This document shows, piece after piece, positions 23,393-31,512 of a stretch of DNA of 32,451 bases. The first letter of the stretch is position 1, and the number at the start of each line of letters is the position of its first letter. The position numbers and the translations under genes were made by a program. The stretch spans positions 1 through 32,451 of the forward strand of contig CAMHMJ010000032.1 of NCBI GenBank assembly GCA_946186185.1. Reading direction: 5' to 3'. A model generated the notes under the pieces. It was not told the DNA's origin. It saw only the letters and a program-made list of their open reading frames with translations, and made no database searches. This DNA is from an uncultured Treponema sp. (lineage in GTDB: Bacteria; Spirochaetota; Spirochaetia; Treponematales; Treponemataceae).

Positions 23393-24554
23393 ATTCACGC
23401 TCCTTCAAAATTGCAGTTTCTTTGGACTCTTCCACGGCTTCCTTCAGTACAGTTATATACTTGGCTAAAAAGCCGTCCACAACAACTTCTGTGTAGCCGT
23501 CTTTTAATCCGAATTCCTGAAAATGAGGTATTGTTTTATCATTGAGCCACTGGGAAATACACAATTTTACAACTTTATCTATGTGCTTTATAGCAGAAAA
23601 AACTACATAGTCAGAGTAAGCCATGACTTCACTATTCACACCTGCAGTTAAAAAACGATAATCGTGATTTTCCTGTGAATAGCGTAAAAGCCCTTGAATA
23701 CTTGAACCGCACAGAGGATAATAAAAATCATAAGGATTATCTGAAGATTGCAGTATGACCGAAAGCACATAGGCAGCCGTTGCTTTATCAAAACCTGCAA
23801 GACTGATTTCTTCATTATTCATACTTTCTTCAGTTTCATCATCTACAAGTTTTACGGCTACAAAAGGGGCATTCTTTCTGTATTCCGCAAATTCCCCTTC
23901 TTCAAAAACCGCATCCTCTGGGGAATAGATTTTTCCGTTCCATTCTTCGTCAAAACCGTCTGAAAAACCTTTCAAACCGTCCAGAAGCTGTGAATTTGTA
24001 TCATTTGCAAGCAAACAAATTGCTTTTCCTTTTTCAAGTCCTAAAGTATTAAAAAGAGTTTTTACTACAACACCGGAAAGATAACTCATTCCGTAATTAG
24101 GTAGAATAGCCGTGCTGATATATGGATTTTCCACCTCTCTGGATTCCAAAAGTAAAATTTGCTGAGCTTCAAGCTCAGCCTGTTTGTGTTTTTCTAAAAA
24201 TGAAAGATACAGAGGGTCTGCACAGATAATAAGAACATCTTTGTTGGAATATTGCAGGGTAAGAGCTACAATAAGTTTATTTTCAGCATCTTCTAAATCT
24301 TCCGGAACCATATCAAAAGCTATCGCTTTGTTTTCAAGGGCACTTAAATGTACCGCATAGGAAATATTATCATAATATGAACCGTCACCCAGTGCATGGG
24401 GCGGATACAATACGGCTATACAGGGAGTATTTTCATAAGAATCATATTCACCTGAAGAATCTGAAATTGATTCAGACTCCCCCTTACAAGAAGTAAAGGC
24501 AAAAGAGGCAATTAAAAACAAAATGGCAATTCCTGATAACCGAAAAAATCTCAA
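23376..24554 (-). CDS. Bmp/PnrA-like periplasmic-binding lipoprotein
   Basis: A 392-residue lipoprotein that starts at TTG (24554) with AGGAAG six bases upstream. The signal peptide ends in FTSC, with Cys23 as lipid site, followed by a Ser/Glu-rich tether to about residue 42. The rest has a two-lobed type-1 binding fold (IAVLYPPHALGDGSYYDN, VLIICADPLYL, LLLESREV, GYL-like SYLSGVVVKTLF). This is the general pattern of basic membrane protein (Bmp, TmpC/PnrA) nucleoside-binding lipoproteins of spirochaetes, but the match is distant. It overlaps the protease-fusion gene by 17 bases. No permease or ATPase gene accompanies it, so it may be a sensor or a surface ligand binder rather than part of a transporter. 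Confidence 0.7.
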   Translation of the reverse strand: MRFFRLSGIAILFLIASFAFTSCKGESESISDSSGEYDSYENTPCIAVLYPPHALGDGSYYDNISYAVHLSALENKAIAFDMVPEDLEDAENKLIVALTLQYSNKDVLIICADPLYLSFLEKHKQAELEAQQILLLESREVENPYISTAILPNYGMSYLSGVVVKTLFNTLGLEKGKAICLLANDTNSQLLDGLKGFSDGFDEEWNGKIYSPEDAVFEEGEFAEYRKNAPFVAVKLVDDETEESMNNEEISLAGFDKATAAYVLSVILQSSDNPYDFYYPLCGSSIQGLLRYSQENHDYRFLTAGVNSEVMAYSDYVVFSAIKHIDKVVKLCISQWLNDKTIPHFQEFGLKDGYTEVVVDGFLAKYITVLKEAVEESKETAILKEREYEDKQ

Positions 24555-24579
24555 TTTTGACTTCCTAAAATAAAAGAAT

Positions 24580-24700
24580 GGGGGCTGTCCAGAAAGAAAA
24601 GTTTACGGTGGTTGAGGTTCTCGAAACCACCAGATATAGTGTAAATGGTCATTTCGACAGGCTCAATGACCGCAGTCACTAAACTTATTAGACAGCCCCT
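24580..24700. repeat. composite palindromic repeat (REP/MITE-like)
   Basis: Outer arms GGGGCTGTC (24581-24589) and GACAGCCCC (24691-24699) are inverted, and inside them AAGTTTA (24599-24605) pairs with TAAACTT (24680-24686). Two further 25-base near-palindromes lie within: 24607-24631 (GGTGGTT... AACCACC) and 24647-24671 (GGTCATT... AATGACC). The latter belongs to a widespread intergenic palindrome class. It separates two lipoprotein genes of the surface block and codes for nothing. The whole RNA would fold into one long branched hairpin. Confidence 0.8.
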
Positions 24701-24722
24701 CTTAATAAAAAACTATAATTTA

Positions 24723-26426
24723 TTACTCTTTATTCTCTTTTTCCCAGCTAACTTCTTTATCGTCAATCTTACGGGTTGTTTCGTTAAGAGATTCCCAATA
24801 ATCAAACATTTTCTCCTGAGAAGCCCAGCGATACTGAGTGTAAACATCTTCAAAACCTGAATTTGGTTTTTTGATATTTTCCCCTTTTCCAGCGTTGTCA
24901 TTAATAACCAGTTCTGGACTGAAAATTACATGATAGCGGCTGTTAATTGGCTGCCACAAAGCATAAGTCTTTGTAGGATTTACATACTGAAGTTTTTTAT
25001 TCTCGTAAGTATGAAGGAAATTTTTATAATCATACACCCATTTTGTCTCATCGAATTTAACCTTGGTCTCTGGATCTTTAGTCAAATAATAAGTTATATC
25101 CATAAGATCGCCATAAGACGGTATCCAACCAAGATGAAACTTTTCGAAAGTTTCATCGTAAGGGTCTGTTACAGAAAGCAATGGAATCTTATTTTTTTTA
25201 GCCAAATCTTCTACTACCTGACTAGGTCCATAATGCAAACGAATATCTTCGATATATTTACCGTTTTCTTCCTTAAAATCTCCAGTCAAAATAGACTGAA
25301 CAAGATTTGTATCGGAACTTTTTCCAGTATTTGGATTTGCTTTTGTACTTGCCTTACGACTTGAATCAGTAACAGGCTTTCCGTATGCAAAAATAAATCC
25401 GCCAGTCGAATAATCACCAGCCTTATCACCTGTTTTTACAGGTCCATCTTCGCTATAGGAATTTCTGTTCAAACCATCAATATCGATATTGCAGCTTGTG
25501 CCCATAAAATACTTTGTATCGCAGTTTTCTACTGTGTTAATATACGCAAATGTATGATATGCAGCTTTTGCAACCTTAAGACTCATCAGATTCTTTGCAT
25601 AAATCCATTCTTTCTTTTTCTTTTCCCATGTACTTGGATCATCATCAGGATTTCCATAATACACAGTTACACTTTCCTTCTTTTCTTCAAAAATAGTCTT
25701 TTCTGTTCCATTTTTAAATGGATCCAGACAAATCCAATAACTCTTATCCTTTTTGAGAGGTCCACCGGCAGGACGAACGCACATCCAGAGAGTATTGTCT
25801 TTCTTTCTTCTAACAATATCTCCAGCATAATAATAAGGAATGCCAGAATAAGAATTTTCTGAAGCATGAGATTTTATGTAAGTTGAAGAAACAAACTTAA
25901 TCTGTGTTACATCAAGTACACCAATTTGAATGTCGAGTGTAGCAAACAAATCAACATCACCTGTTACTGGCTTGAACACAAGGGAACCAAAGCCAGGGAA
26001 AGACCATTCGTAAGAATCACCTATACTGTCACTTGAAAGAATTTCCCCAATGATGCTGGAAAAGAATTCAACTGCATCATCAAGACCATTTGCAGCTACA
26101 TAACGAACAGTTGGATTTTCATCCAGATCAAAGCCCTGATCACATTTGAACTTTCTTGTTTTCCAGTCGGAAGGCAGAATTTCAATACCGGAAACTTGTC
26201 CTGTTCCTTCATCAACAACCTTATCTTCATCAAATTCGGTAAGGTCTGAAAGTTCACGCAAAACACTGAAAGCTGCGTCATCAATGGATTCAAAAGTTAA
26301 AGTATCTGAATCTTTTTCTACATCTGATGTACTATCACTTCCGTTATCACATGCTACAAAACTAAATAAAGCAGCTGACATAAAAAACACAGAAAGTGCT
26401 TCAAATATTTTTTTTGTCTTTTTCAT
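24723..26426 (-). CDS. large lipoprotein of unknown function, partner of the MACPF gene
   Basis: A 567-residue exported lipoprotein. The ATG at 26426 is used because AAGGAG lies six bases upstream, and because it starts a classic signal peptide ending in SFVAC with Cys26; a longer frame to 26465 has no ribosome site. The mature N-terminus CDNGSDS matches the CDNGSE of the MACPF lipoprotein next door. I recognise no domain with confidence. The segment around residues 185-215 (YYYAGDIVRRKKDNTLWMC) resembles carbohydrate-binding or chitin-binding modules with spaced Trp and Tyr. Many aromatic residues and repeated YDYK-like stretches suggest a ligand-binding surface protein. It follows the MACPF gene by 57 bases with a hairpin between, so both are probably expressed together. 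Confidence 0.7.
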   Translation of the reverse strand: MKKTKKIFEALSVFFMSAALFSFVACDNGSDSTSDVEKDSDTLTFESIDDAAFSVLRELSDLTEFDEDKVVDEGTGQVSGIEILPSDWKTRKFKCDQGFDLDENPTVRYVAANGLDDAVEFFSSIIGEILSSDSIGDSYEWSFPGFGSLVFKPVTGDVDLFATLDIQIGVLDVTQIKFVSSTYIKSHASENSYSGIPYYYAGDIVRRKKDNTLWMCVRPAGGPLKKDKSYWICLDPFKNGTEKTIFEEKKESVTVYYGNPDDDPSTWEKKKKEWIYAKNLMSLKVAKAAYHTFAYINTVENCDTKYFMGTSCNIDIDGLNRNSYSEDGPVKTGDKAGDYSTGGFIFAYGKPVTDSSRKASTKANPNTGKSSDTNLVQSILTGDFKEENGKYIEDIRLHYGPSQVVEDLAKKNKIPLLSVTDPYDETFEKFHLGWIPSYGDLMDITYYLTKDPETKVKFDETKWVYDYKNFLHTYENKKLQYVNPTKTYALWQPINSRYHVIFSPELVINDNAGKGENIKKPNSGFEDVYTQYRWASQEKMFDYWESLNETTRKIDDKEVSWEKENKE

Positions 26427-26443
26427 AAAAAACTCCTTTGTAA

Positions 26444-26463
26444 GCCCGCAGAGCAGTGCGGGC
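26444..26463 (-). other. GC-rich hairpin just before a Shine-Dalgarno
   Basis: GCCCGCA (26444-26450) and TGCGGGC (26457-26463) form a perfect 7-bp stem with a 6-base loop. On the reverse strand it lies between the MACPF stop and the AAGGAG of the next lipoprotein gene, about six bases from that site. There is no T-run, so attenuation of translation or RNA processing is more likely than termination. Confidence 0.6.
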
Positions 26464-26483
26464 ATTGTTTAATAAATTATTGA

Positions 26484-28937
26484 TTACTGACAGCTCTTAG
26501 ATAAAATAACTGGATAATAATAATCTTCTTTTGGTTCATATGGATTTGCATATGGATCTGGAATCTGCTTTTCTGCAATAACATTTCCAGAACTTGTAGA
26601 AATTTTCAAAATATTATGTTCCCATGGTTTCTTTTCTTTTTGAGCTTTATTACCCAAAGTAAGATTACAGCTGTCATCATAAATCTTATCACCTAAACGC
26701 CTAACATTTACTCCTAGTTTTAGATTTAATCCAAGAACTCCGCCTTCCAGGAACATACCGGCTTTTGAACCGGTTGGTAATGTACCAACTATGTTATTTA
26801 TAGCAGAAAGCAATGCATTGCCAGAATCTTCAGAAGGAATATCCCAACCTGTAGGAGCAAAACCTCCATAAGCAGAATGATAATTATCATAATAAATAAA
26901 ATCAGAAGAATAAAGACGATAACGTATTGAATCTATCGTTGGGCTAGCATAATCATAATATACATACTTTGAAAAATATCCTGTACCATCAGCATAATAT
27001 TCACCATGCCAATAATCCCTTGTGTAAATATTTCCAAGAATTTTTACAAGATTATAGGAACCGTTTTCACCTGCTTCCAGCTTATAGTCGCTTATCTTGG
27101 TAGAGAAAGGCTCTGTTTCATCAGGAAGATAATCAGGCTCTATTCCACTCAAGTTAAGAGCTTTTATATAAACTGTAGAAACTGCTCCAAAATCTTTTGA
27201 ATCATTCAATTTTTCGGAAAGAACAGGTATATCACCCTGCCAGCTTACACTATGAGGACGGTGTGTATCATCGCCTACAAAATAACCAAGATTGTAGTAA
27301 ACTTTATTGTTTGAAGCAGGATAAACCACAGTAACACGCTTTGAAACATTCAGCTGAGGAATATACTCATTTGTTATTCGTGCACACAGTGTACCGTCAT
27401 TGTAAACATCTTTTATAAGAGAGCCATCTTTATCCCAGTCTGAAGGTACTTCAACTTTTGCAGGAGCATTTGATACATAACTAGACTGCTTTTTAACGGT
27501 AAAGTCAGTAAGCATTTTTGTTTCAAAATACTCTTTAAAAGCTTCATAGCGTTCTTCGCCACCTTCAAGATCTCTATCGACTAATTCATAAATTGGTATA
27601 AGACTGTCTTCGTCAATAAAATCCATAAGGACGCAGTTTTCAATTTCTGAAAGAGAATTCATCCATTCAGTAACAGTATCTGCTTCAACCTTACGTTCCT
27701 TCAGCTGTGAATTAAGTTCATTTTTTAAGTCCTTAGAACCACCTGTTACATTTGCATTGAATTTGAATGCGTCACTATCGTTTGTCAAAGTCTGTTTGTA
27801 GCTTCCGTCAACCTTGGCATCCCCATTAAAGACAGAACCTTCATAACCTGCCTTAATCATTGCAGTAACTTCGTAAGAACCTTCTATATGGCTGGTATCT
27901 GCTGCCATATCAACATGCATCTTACCGCCCAACACTCCGCCAACAACAACATGAGTTCCAAAATCCTTAATAACCTTTTTAAAGTCATTATATGAAGTTG
28001 AAGGAACCCACTCATCAATTTTCTTGTCAAATTTTACATTATTAATTGCTTTATAAGCATCCATGGTAAGAACATCCAGACTAGAAAGAAGAGAAGAAGA
28101 ACCCTCAACACTGGCTGTATGAGTTGTAACCATGGTATCGGACCATGCAAACTGATAGTTGTCGTTTGATTTGTCTTTTTTTTCAAAAGTTGATTCCAGT
28201 TCAGAAGAAAAACCGCCAAAATTCACGCTTGCATTAACTGAAGCATTCAAACTGGATTCTAGTTCTGCAATATTTGTACCAGATTCATCACGATGAGTAA
28301 TACTAGATGATTCATCAGCATATACAATACGAGCCTTACTTCCATCTTCTGTTTCTATTTCGTCCTCTAACTGGGCAATACGGAATATAGGATTCTTTAT
28401 ACATTTGTCAGAAAGATAGCCTTTAAATGCGTCGTAACCATAACCAATTTTACGGTTCTTTCTTCCTCCGGCACCACCTTCAATTTCATTTGTCGAAGCA
28501 GCTTCCTGAACAAGCTCTACTTCTATTTTTGAACCGCCGGAATAAGTAACTGTAAGTTTTCCGCTTCTTTGACTTCTATCCACTGGATCAAGTACACATA
28601 AATTTAATACCCCCCCCCGGGTACCTTTTGTCGGATAAATATAAGCAAAGTCTGCAAAGAAAGCTGTTTCACCAGAAAAATCATCTTCCTCGTCAAAAGT
28701 AAGTTCTGCAGTCCAGCTTTCACCGGATTTATCCGGAACAGCACATTTTACTTCATAACTGTAGCTTTCAAGTGACAACTTTTGTGTTGTTTTTAAGTCA
28801 ACAACGTTTTCGTCGTTCTTTTCTGTTTCTGAACCATTATCACATGCGACAGAAACCATGGCAAACAAACAGGCAGATAATAAAACTGTTAGTGTCTGCA
28901 TTTTTTGTATTAATAAACTTTTGTGTAATTTTTTCAT
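26484..28937 (-). CDS. MACPF (perforin-like) lipoprotein with BACON-like domain
   Basis: An 817-residue exported lipoprotein. The ATG at 28937 has a perfect AGGAGG seven bases upstream; the longer frame to 28976 has none. The signal peptide ends in VSVAC, with Cys32 as lipid site. Residues about 50-146 look like a BACON domain (TWxV-type strands ending in IEVELVQEA). Residues about 165-500 are a MACPF pore-forming domain, with the signature FGTHVVVGGVLGG at 326-338 and the Ser/Thr-rich membrane-spanning regions on both sides. The C-terminal 300 residues are aromatic-rich and may bind a target. Bacteroidales secreted antimicrobial proteins (BSAP) have MACPF domains too. A run of nine G lies at codons 107-110, upstream of the MACPF part. 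Role as toxin against rivals or host cells is inferred. Confidence 0.85.
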   Translation of the reverse strand: MKKLHKSLLIQKMQTLTVLLSACLFAMVSVACDNGSETEKNDENVVDLKTTQKLSLESYSYEVKCAVPDKSGESWTAELTFDEEDDFSGETAFFADFAYIYPTKGTRGGVLNLCVLDPVDRSQRSGKLTVTYSGGSKIEVELVQEAASTNEIEGGAGGRKNRKIGYGYDAFKGYLSDKCIKNPIFRIAQLEDEIETEDGSKARIVYADESSSITHRDESGTNIAELESSLNASVNASVNFGGFSSELESTFEKKDKSNDNYQFAWSDTMVTTHTASVEGSSSLLSSLDVLTMDAYKAINNVKFDKKIDEWVPSTSYNDFKKVIKDFGTHVVVGGVLGGKMHVDMAADTSHIEGSYEVTAMIKAGYEGSVFNGDAKVDGSYKQTLTNDSDAFKFNANVTGGSKDLKNELNSQLKERKVEADTVTEWMNSLSEIENCVLMDFIDEDSLIPIYELVDRDLEGGEERYEAFKEYFETKMLTDFTVKKQSSYVSNAPAKVEVPSDWDKDGSLIKDVYNDGTLCARITNEYIPQLNVSKRVTVVYPASNNKVYYNLGYFVGDDTHRPHSVSWQGDIPVLSEKLNDSKDFGAVSTVYIKALNLSGIEPDYLPDETEPFSTKISDYKLEAGENGSYNLVKILGNIYTRDYWHGEYYADGTGYFSKYVYYDYASPTIDSIRYRLYSSDFIYYDNYHSAYGGFAPTGWDIPSEDSGNALLSAINNIVGTLPTGSKAGMFLEGGVLGLNLKLGVNVRRLGDKIYDDSCNLTLGNKAQKEKKPWEHNILKISTSSGNVIAEKQIPDPYANPYEPKEDYYYPVILSKSCQ
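28610..28618. repeat. nine-base poly-C/poly-G tract inside the MACPF gene
   Basis: Nine C on the + strand, that is G9 in the coding strand, encode Arg107-Gly-Gly-Val110. The present length keeps the reading frame open. Gain or loss of one base would cut the protein off before the MACPF domain. Confidence 0.9.
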
Positions 28938-29023
28938 TTTGAAACCTCCTATTGTTGTGGAAAATTTATTGAACATGAGTTAAATCGAATTTCAGGTGTA
29001 AATTCATTTCTCAGTTTTGAAAT

Positions 29024-29053
29024 ATTCTAATACAAAATTTCCCATTTTGCCAA
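29024..29053 (-). promoter_or_regulatory. promoter of the MACPF gene
   Basis: On the reverse strand -10 TAGAAT (29024-29029) and -35 TTGGCA (29048-29053) are 18 bases apart, a good sigma-70 match. It leaves a leader of about 80 bases before the ATG at 28937. The AT-rich 29054-29092 upstream holds an A-tract that may act as an UP element. Confidence 0.65.
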
Positions 29054-29092
29054 CTTTTTTTTAAGATTAAAAGTATATATTAATCTGAAACC

Positions 29093-29149
29093 TTATTTTT
29101 TTTGAAAAAGGCAAGGCAAATGATAACAGGCGGTATTTTGCTTTTCCAT
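29093..29149 (-). pseudogene. 18-codon remnant matching the start of the Cys-rich gene at 20106-21026
   Basis: The reverse strand reads MEKQNTACYHLPCLFQKK and then TAA. The intact gene begins with MDKNAACYHLPGLFEF from its second ATG. DNA identity is high over about 45 bases and then stops abruptly. The ATG comes two bases before... the remnant starts 10 bases after the TAA of the gene at 29159-30121, as a co-transcribed gene would. It is best read as the stump of a second copy, or of the original copy before the surface genes were inserted. Confidence 0.7.
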
Positions 29150-29158
29150 GTTGATATC

Positions 29159-30121
29159 TTAAATCATACAGGGCTTTTTTGCCTGCGCGTTGGGCGCCCA
29201 GGATTGATAAAAATTAGATTCATCTTGAGGAACCACTTCCATAGACATAAGTACCTGATGATCAGGTCTTTCTTTTACCAGATCAATAAATTTCTGCCAG
29301 TCCTCCCCTTCCAGCTTTGGAAAGACAATCGTAAAATCATCCGTTAACATAAATTCCTGATTAATTTCATAAATATCTGGGGTCATATCATTTAAATCAT
29401 AAAAGTCGATAGCAAATACTTTATCCTGTTCATCATCTATTACAAAAAGATAATCGTAATCCTGAAGAATATACGGAGTACCCTTACGCATTTTCCTGAC
29501 TTTTCTCATGTCTCTTTTATCACTGGAACCTTCGCGTCTGATAAGAAACTCTTCAGGCAGCTGGTAATCAGGAAGCTTATACTGAACTCCATCGATTATA
29601 CAGTCAAATAAACTTAAAAGCCTTTTCGGATTGTCTTCATACTTAAGCAATTCGCCGGTAAGTCTTTCTCCAAAGTAAACCTTTCGCACAATACCCTGAA
29701 TCTGCACATTGTCTTCTTCAAGCTCTTTGAGATCAGAAAGCGCTGCCAAAGCATCAGCTTCCCTCAATTCCTGAATTTTTTCCTTTGTAAAATACTTATC
29801 AACAACAATAACTTTCCCGTCATCATCTATAATTTCCTGTCTGAAAATATTCCCCAGAATATCCAGAAGCACTTCCGCAATTGTATAATCTGCATAATTA
29901 CAAAGGGCCTGTATTTCTACAACAATGCTGTCGTCTTCATGATAAACCAGAATTCCCCGGGCGGCCACCCCTTCAATGTAATAACAGCCGCCCTCCCCTT
30001 CAGGACCATCGAATTCCTTCACCTTTACGGTATACTCGTCTTTTATCAGCATCTGTGTCAGCCCCAGAACTGCATCCAGCTGGACAAAATTTTCCGTCTT
30101 CAAATAATAACATCTGCTCAT
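29159..30121 (-). CDS. hypothetical protein, possibly DUF4299-like
   Basis: A 320-residue acidic protein, probably cytoplasmic: no signal peptide and no membrane helix. The ATG at 30121 is used because AGAGGAGG lies eight bases upstream; the frame is open further up but without a ribosome site. The first part (residues 1-120) alternates strands and helices (YYLKTENFVQLDAVLGL, GILVYHEDD). A charged middle part is followed by KRDMRKVRKMRKG at about 230-242, then DYDYLFVIDDE. Length and style recall DUF4299, but I cannot confirm it. It ends in KKPCMI. The remnant at 29093-29149 follows directly, which suggests it was once in an operon with a copy of the Cys-rich gene. Confidence 0.6.
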   Translation of the reverse strand: MSRCYYLKTENFVQLDAVLGLTQMLIKDEYTVKVKEFDGPEGEGGCYYIEGVAARGILVYHEDDSIVVEIQALCNYADYTIAEVLLDILGNIFRQEIIDDDGKVIVVDKYFTKEKIQELREADALAALSDLKELEEDNVQIQGIVRKVYFGERLTGELLKYEDNPKRLLSLFDCIIDGVQYKLPDYQLPEEFLIRREGSSDKRDMRKVRKMRKGTPYILQDYDYLFVIDDEQDKVFAIDFYDLNDMTPDIYEINQEFMLTDDFTIVFPKLEGEDWQKFIDLVKERPDHQVLMSMEVVPQDESNFYQSWAPNAQAKKPCMI

Positions 30122-30146
30122 GGCTAATCCTCCTCTAACTGTGATA

Positions 30147-30152
30147 ATTATA
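30147..30152 (-). promoter_or_regulatory. -10 box of the gene at 29159-30121
   Basis: A perfect TATAAT on the reverse strand, 25 bases before the ATG and 12 bases before the AGAGGAGG. No good -35 box is seen at 16-18 bases. Confidence 0.45.
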
Positions 30153-30279
30153 GTTGAGGACGAAAAATAAACATTAAAGCAACTGATGAATTTTGCCAGG
30201 CGCGCTAAAATCACTCATCCGTACAGAATCCAGACACCCTGAAAGGAGCGCAAACAGCACACAATCGATGCACTTGAAA

Positions 30280-30414
30280 ATGAATCATAAGCAGTCTACC
30301 CCGGAATTACAGGGCTGGTATTATAAGAGCATCGTGAAAGCTCTTTCTCCGTTGTCCAGAATGCAGATGTACCAGAAGCTTTGCGAAACTGGAAAGGAGT
30401 TGTACGGCGAGTGA
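30280..30414 (+). CDS. possible small protein (44 aa) or gene fragment
   Basis: An ATG at 30280 opens 44 codons (MNHKQSTPELQGWYYKSIV and on) that end in TGA at 30412-30414. The composition (WYY, MQMYQKLCETGKELYGE) looks like real protein, with two predicted helices. However, there is no Shine-Dalgarno within 15 bases; AAAGGAG lies 32 bases upstream. It converges with the gene at 30416, leaving one base between. It could be the tail of a decayed gene. The rest of the 294-base gap 30122-30415 shows nothing clear. Confidence 0.3.
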   Translation: MNHKQSTPELQGWYYKSIVKALSPLSRMQMYQKLCETGKELYGE

Positions 30415-30415
30415 T

Positions 30416-30943
30416 CTAGTCAAAATTCTCAATATCACGGAAGTTCATCTTTTTCCGGTCGCTGCGCTTTTTTGGAGACTTTCCGCCGGAAGACTTCTGC
30501 CTTAAATCGCCGCTGGTCAGAACTGAGATGGATTTTTCGCTGGACTGGCGGCGCTTTTTTGCCTCTGCTTCCAGAAACTTGTACCCGCCTGAAGCACAAG
30601 CGCTCGGAGAATCGCTTGCATCCGAAGAATCAGTTGTATCCGTCGACCCGCTTGAATTGCTTCCCTGCTGAATTTTATCGGCGCCCTCATCGCTTACAAC
30701 TTTTTTTATCAGAATATCATTTGCGCTGTTTAGATGAAGTGAAAATGGAAGCTTTTCGTTCTCTGCCAGATATTCGATGCAGATTTCCAGATCCTTCAGG
30801 CAGATGCCGGCCTTATTCTTTCCCTGAATTTTTGCATTCTCCCGAACCTTCTTTGCAAGCACAGCCTCCGTTATCAGAGACTTCTCCTTCATCTGCTCAA
30901 GTGCGGCAACTATTTCCTTCTGAATTGGAGTTAATTCATTCAT
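30416..30943 (-). CDS. hypothetical protein with Ser-rich linker
   Basis: A 175-residue protein. The ATG at 30943 follows AAAGGAAA; a GTG nine codons earlier is the alternative. Residues 1-75 are mostly helical and look like a winged-helix or small DNA-binding domain (LTPIQKEIVAALEQMKEKS, then an ICLKDLEICIEYLAENEKLP helix pair). Residues 85-120 form a low-complexity Ser/Asp/Thr linker (SDASDSPSACASGG). The last 45 residues are Lys/Arg/Ser-rich (KKRRQSSEKS, KSPKKRSDRKK), as in nucleic-acid-binding tails. I do not recognise a family. It lies 42 bases after the decayed gene at 30986-31496 on the same strand. Confidence 0.55.
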   Translation of the reverse strand: MNELTPIQKEIVAALEQMKEKSLITEAVLAKKVRENAKIQGKNKAGICLKDLEICIEYLAENEKLPFSLHLNSANDILIKKVVSDEGADKIQQGSNSSGSTDTTDSSDASDSPSACASGGYKFLEAEAKKRRQSSEKSISVLTSGDLRQKSSGGKSPKKRSDRKKMNFRDIENFD

Positions 30944-30985
30944 TTTTAAAATTTTCCTTTTAAATTTCACAGTATTATTACAAAT

Positions 30986-31496
30986 TTACTTACAAAGCAT
31001 AAGCTTTTGATTTTTAGAATTTAATTTGCTTTCTGTGTATTTTATCTTTTTATCAGCAATAAGTTCACCAATTATGTAATTCTTTATATAACTCAACGCA
31101 TCCTTAAGCTGTCTGTCTAAGGGCCCTGTAAAAATTTTCTCTGTCATTCCCTCTCCAGTCGGGTCAGGCTTATCTACAACTTCAATTCGGGCATAAGGGA
31201 AAAAATTATCCGGAGCTTCATTAAAAAACATAAGACCGACATTCAAAGGTTTTCGTAATTCTTTTGGACCTCCGATAATTCGCATATCAGTTCCGACTTC
31301 TTCTACTGTCTTTGATAGAGACGGCTCGTATAAATCGCTTCCCACTTCATTCAAAAATTCCTGAATCAAACTGGATTGCAAAAGCACAAATAGAATGAAT
31401 TATATCTTCAGGATTCCAGTCTCTTTTATAATCAAGTCGAGAATTTTCAACAATCTGCTGTTTAATCAATGCCTCAATACTTATAGGAAGTGCCAT
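30986..31496 (-). pseudogene. decayed AlbA_2/Schlafen-like putative DNA-binding protein
   Basis: The reverse strand opens with an ATG at 31496 after AAGGGGG and reads [20 protein letters not shown], then [20 protein letters not shown], the start of AlbA_2-domain (Schlafen-like) proteins. The family goes on with a Gly-rich loop, but here the sequence jumps straight to a later part and shifts frame near 31380. The other frame (to 30986) carries the family's LNVGLMFFNEAPDNFFPYARIE block and an LDRQLKDALSYIKNYI helix. Full-length members have about 450-500 residues; here only about 165 codons remain. So it has an internal deletion with frameshift and a lost C-terminus. Function as a protein is unlikely. 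Confidence 0.75.
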
Positions 31497-31512
31497 CTAG
31501 TTACCCCCTTAT

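Noticed and set aside
23392..23398. GTG start two codons earlier for the protease-fusion gene
   Set aside because: It lies one base from GGAG, too close for a ribosome; the ATG at 23392 has a normal gap.
24580..24700. Insertion sequence
   Set aside because: No transposase frame is present; the 121 bases hold only nested palindromes.
29159..29176. Prenylation-type CaaX ending on the protein KKPCMI
   Set aside because: Only two residues follow the cysteine, and bacteria would not be expected to use it.
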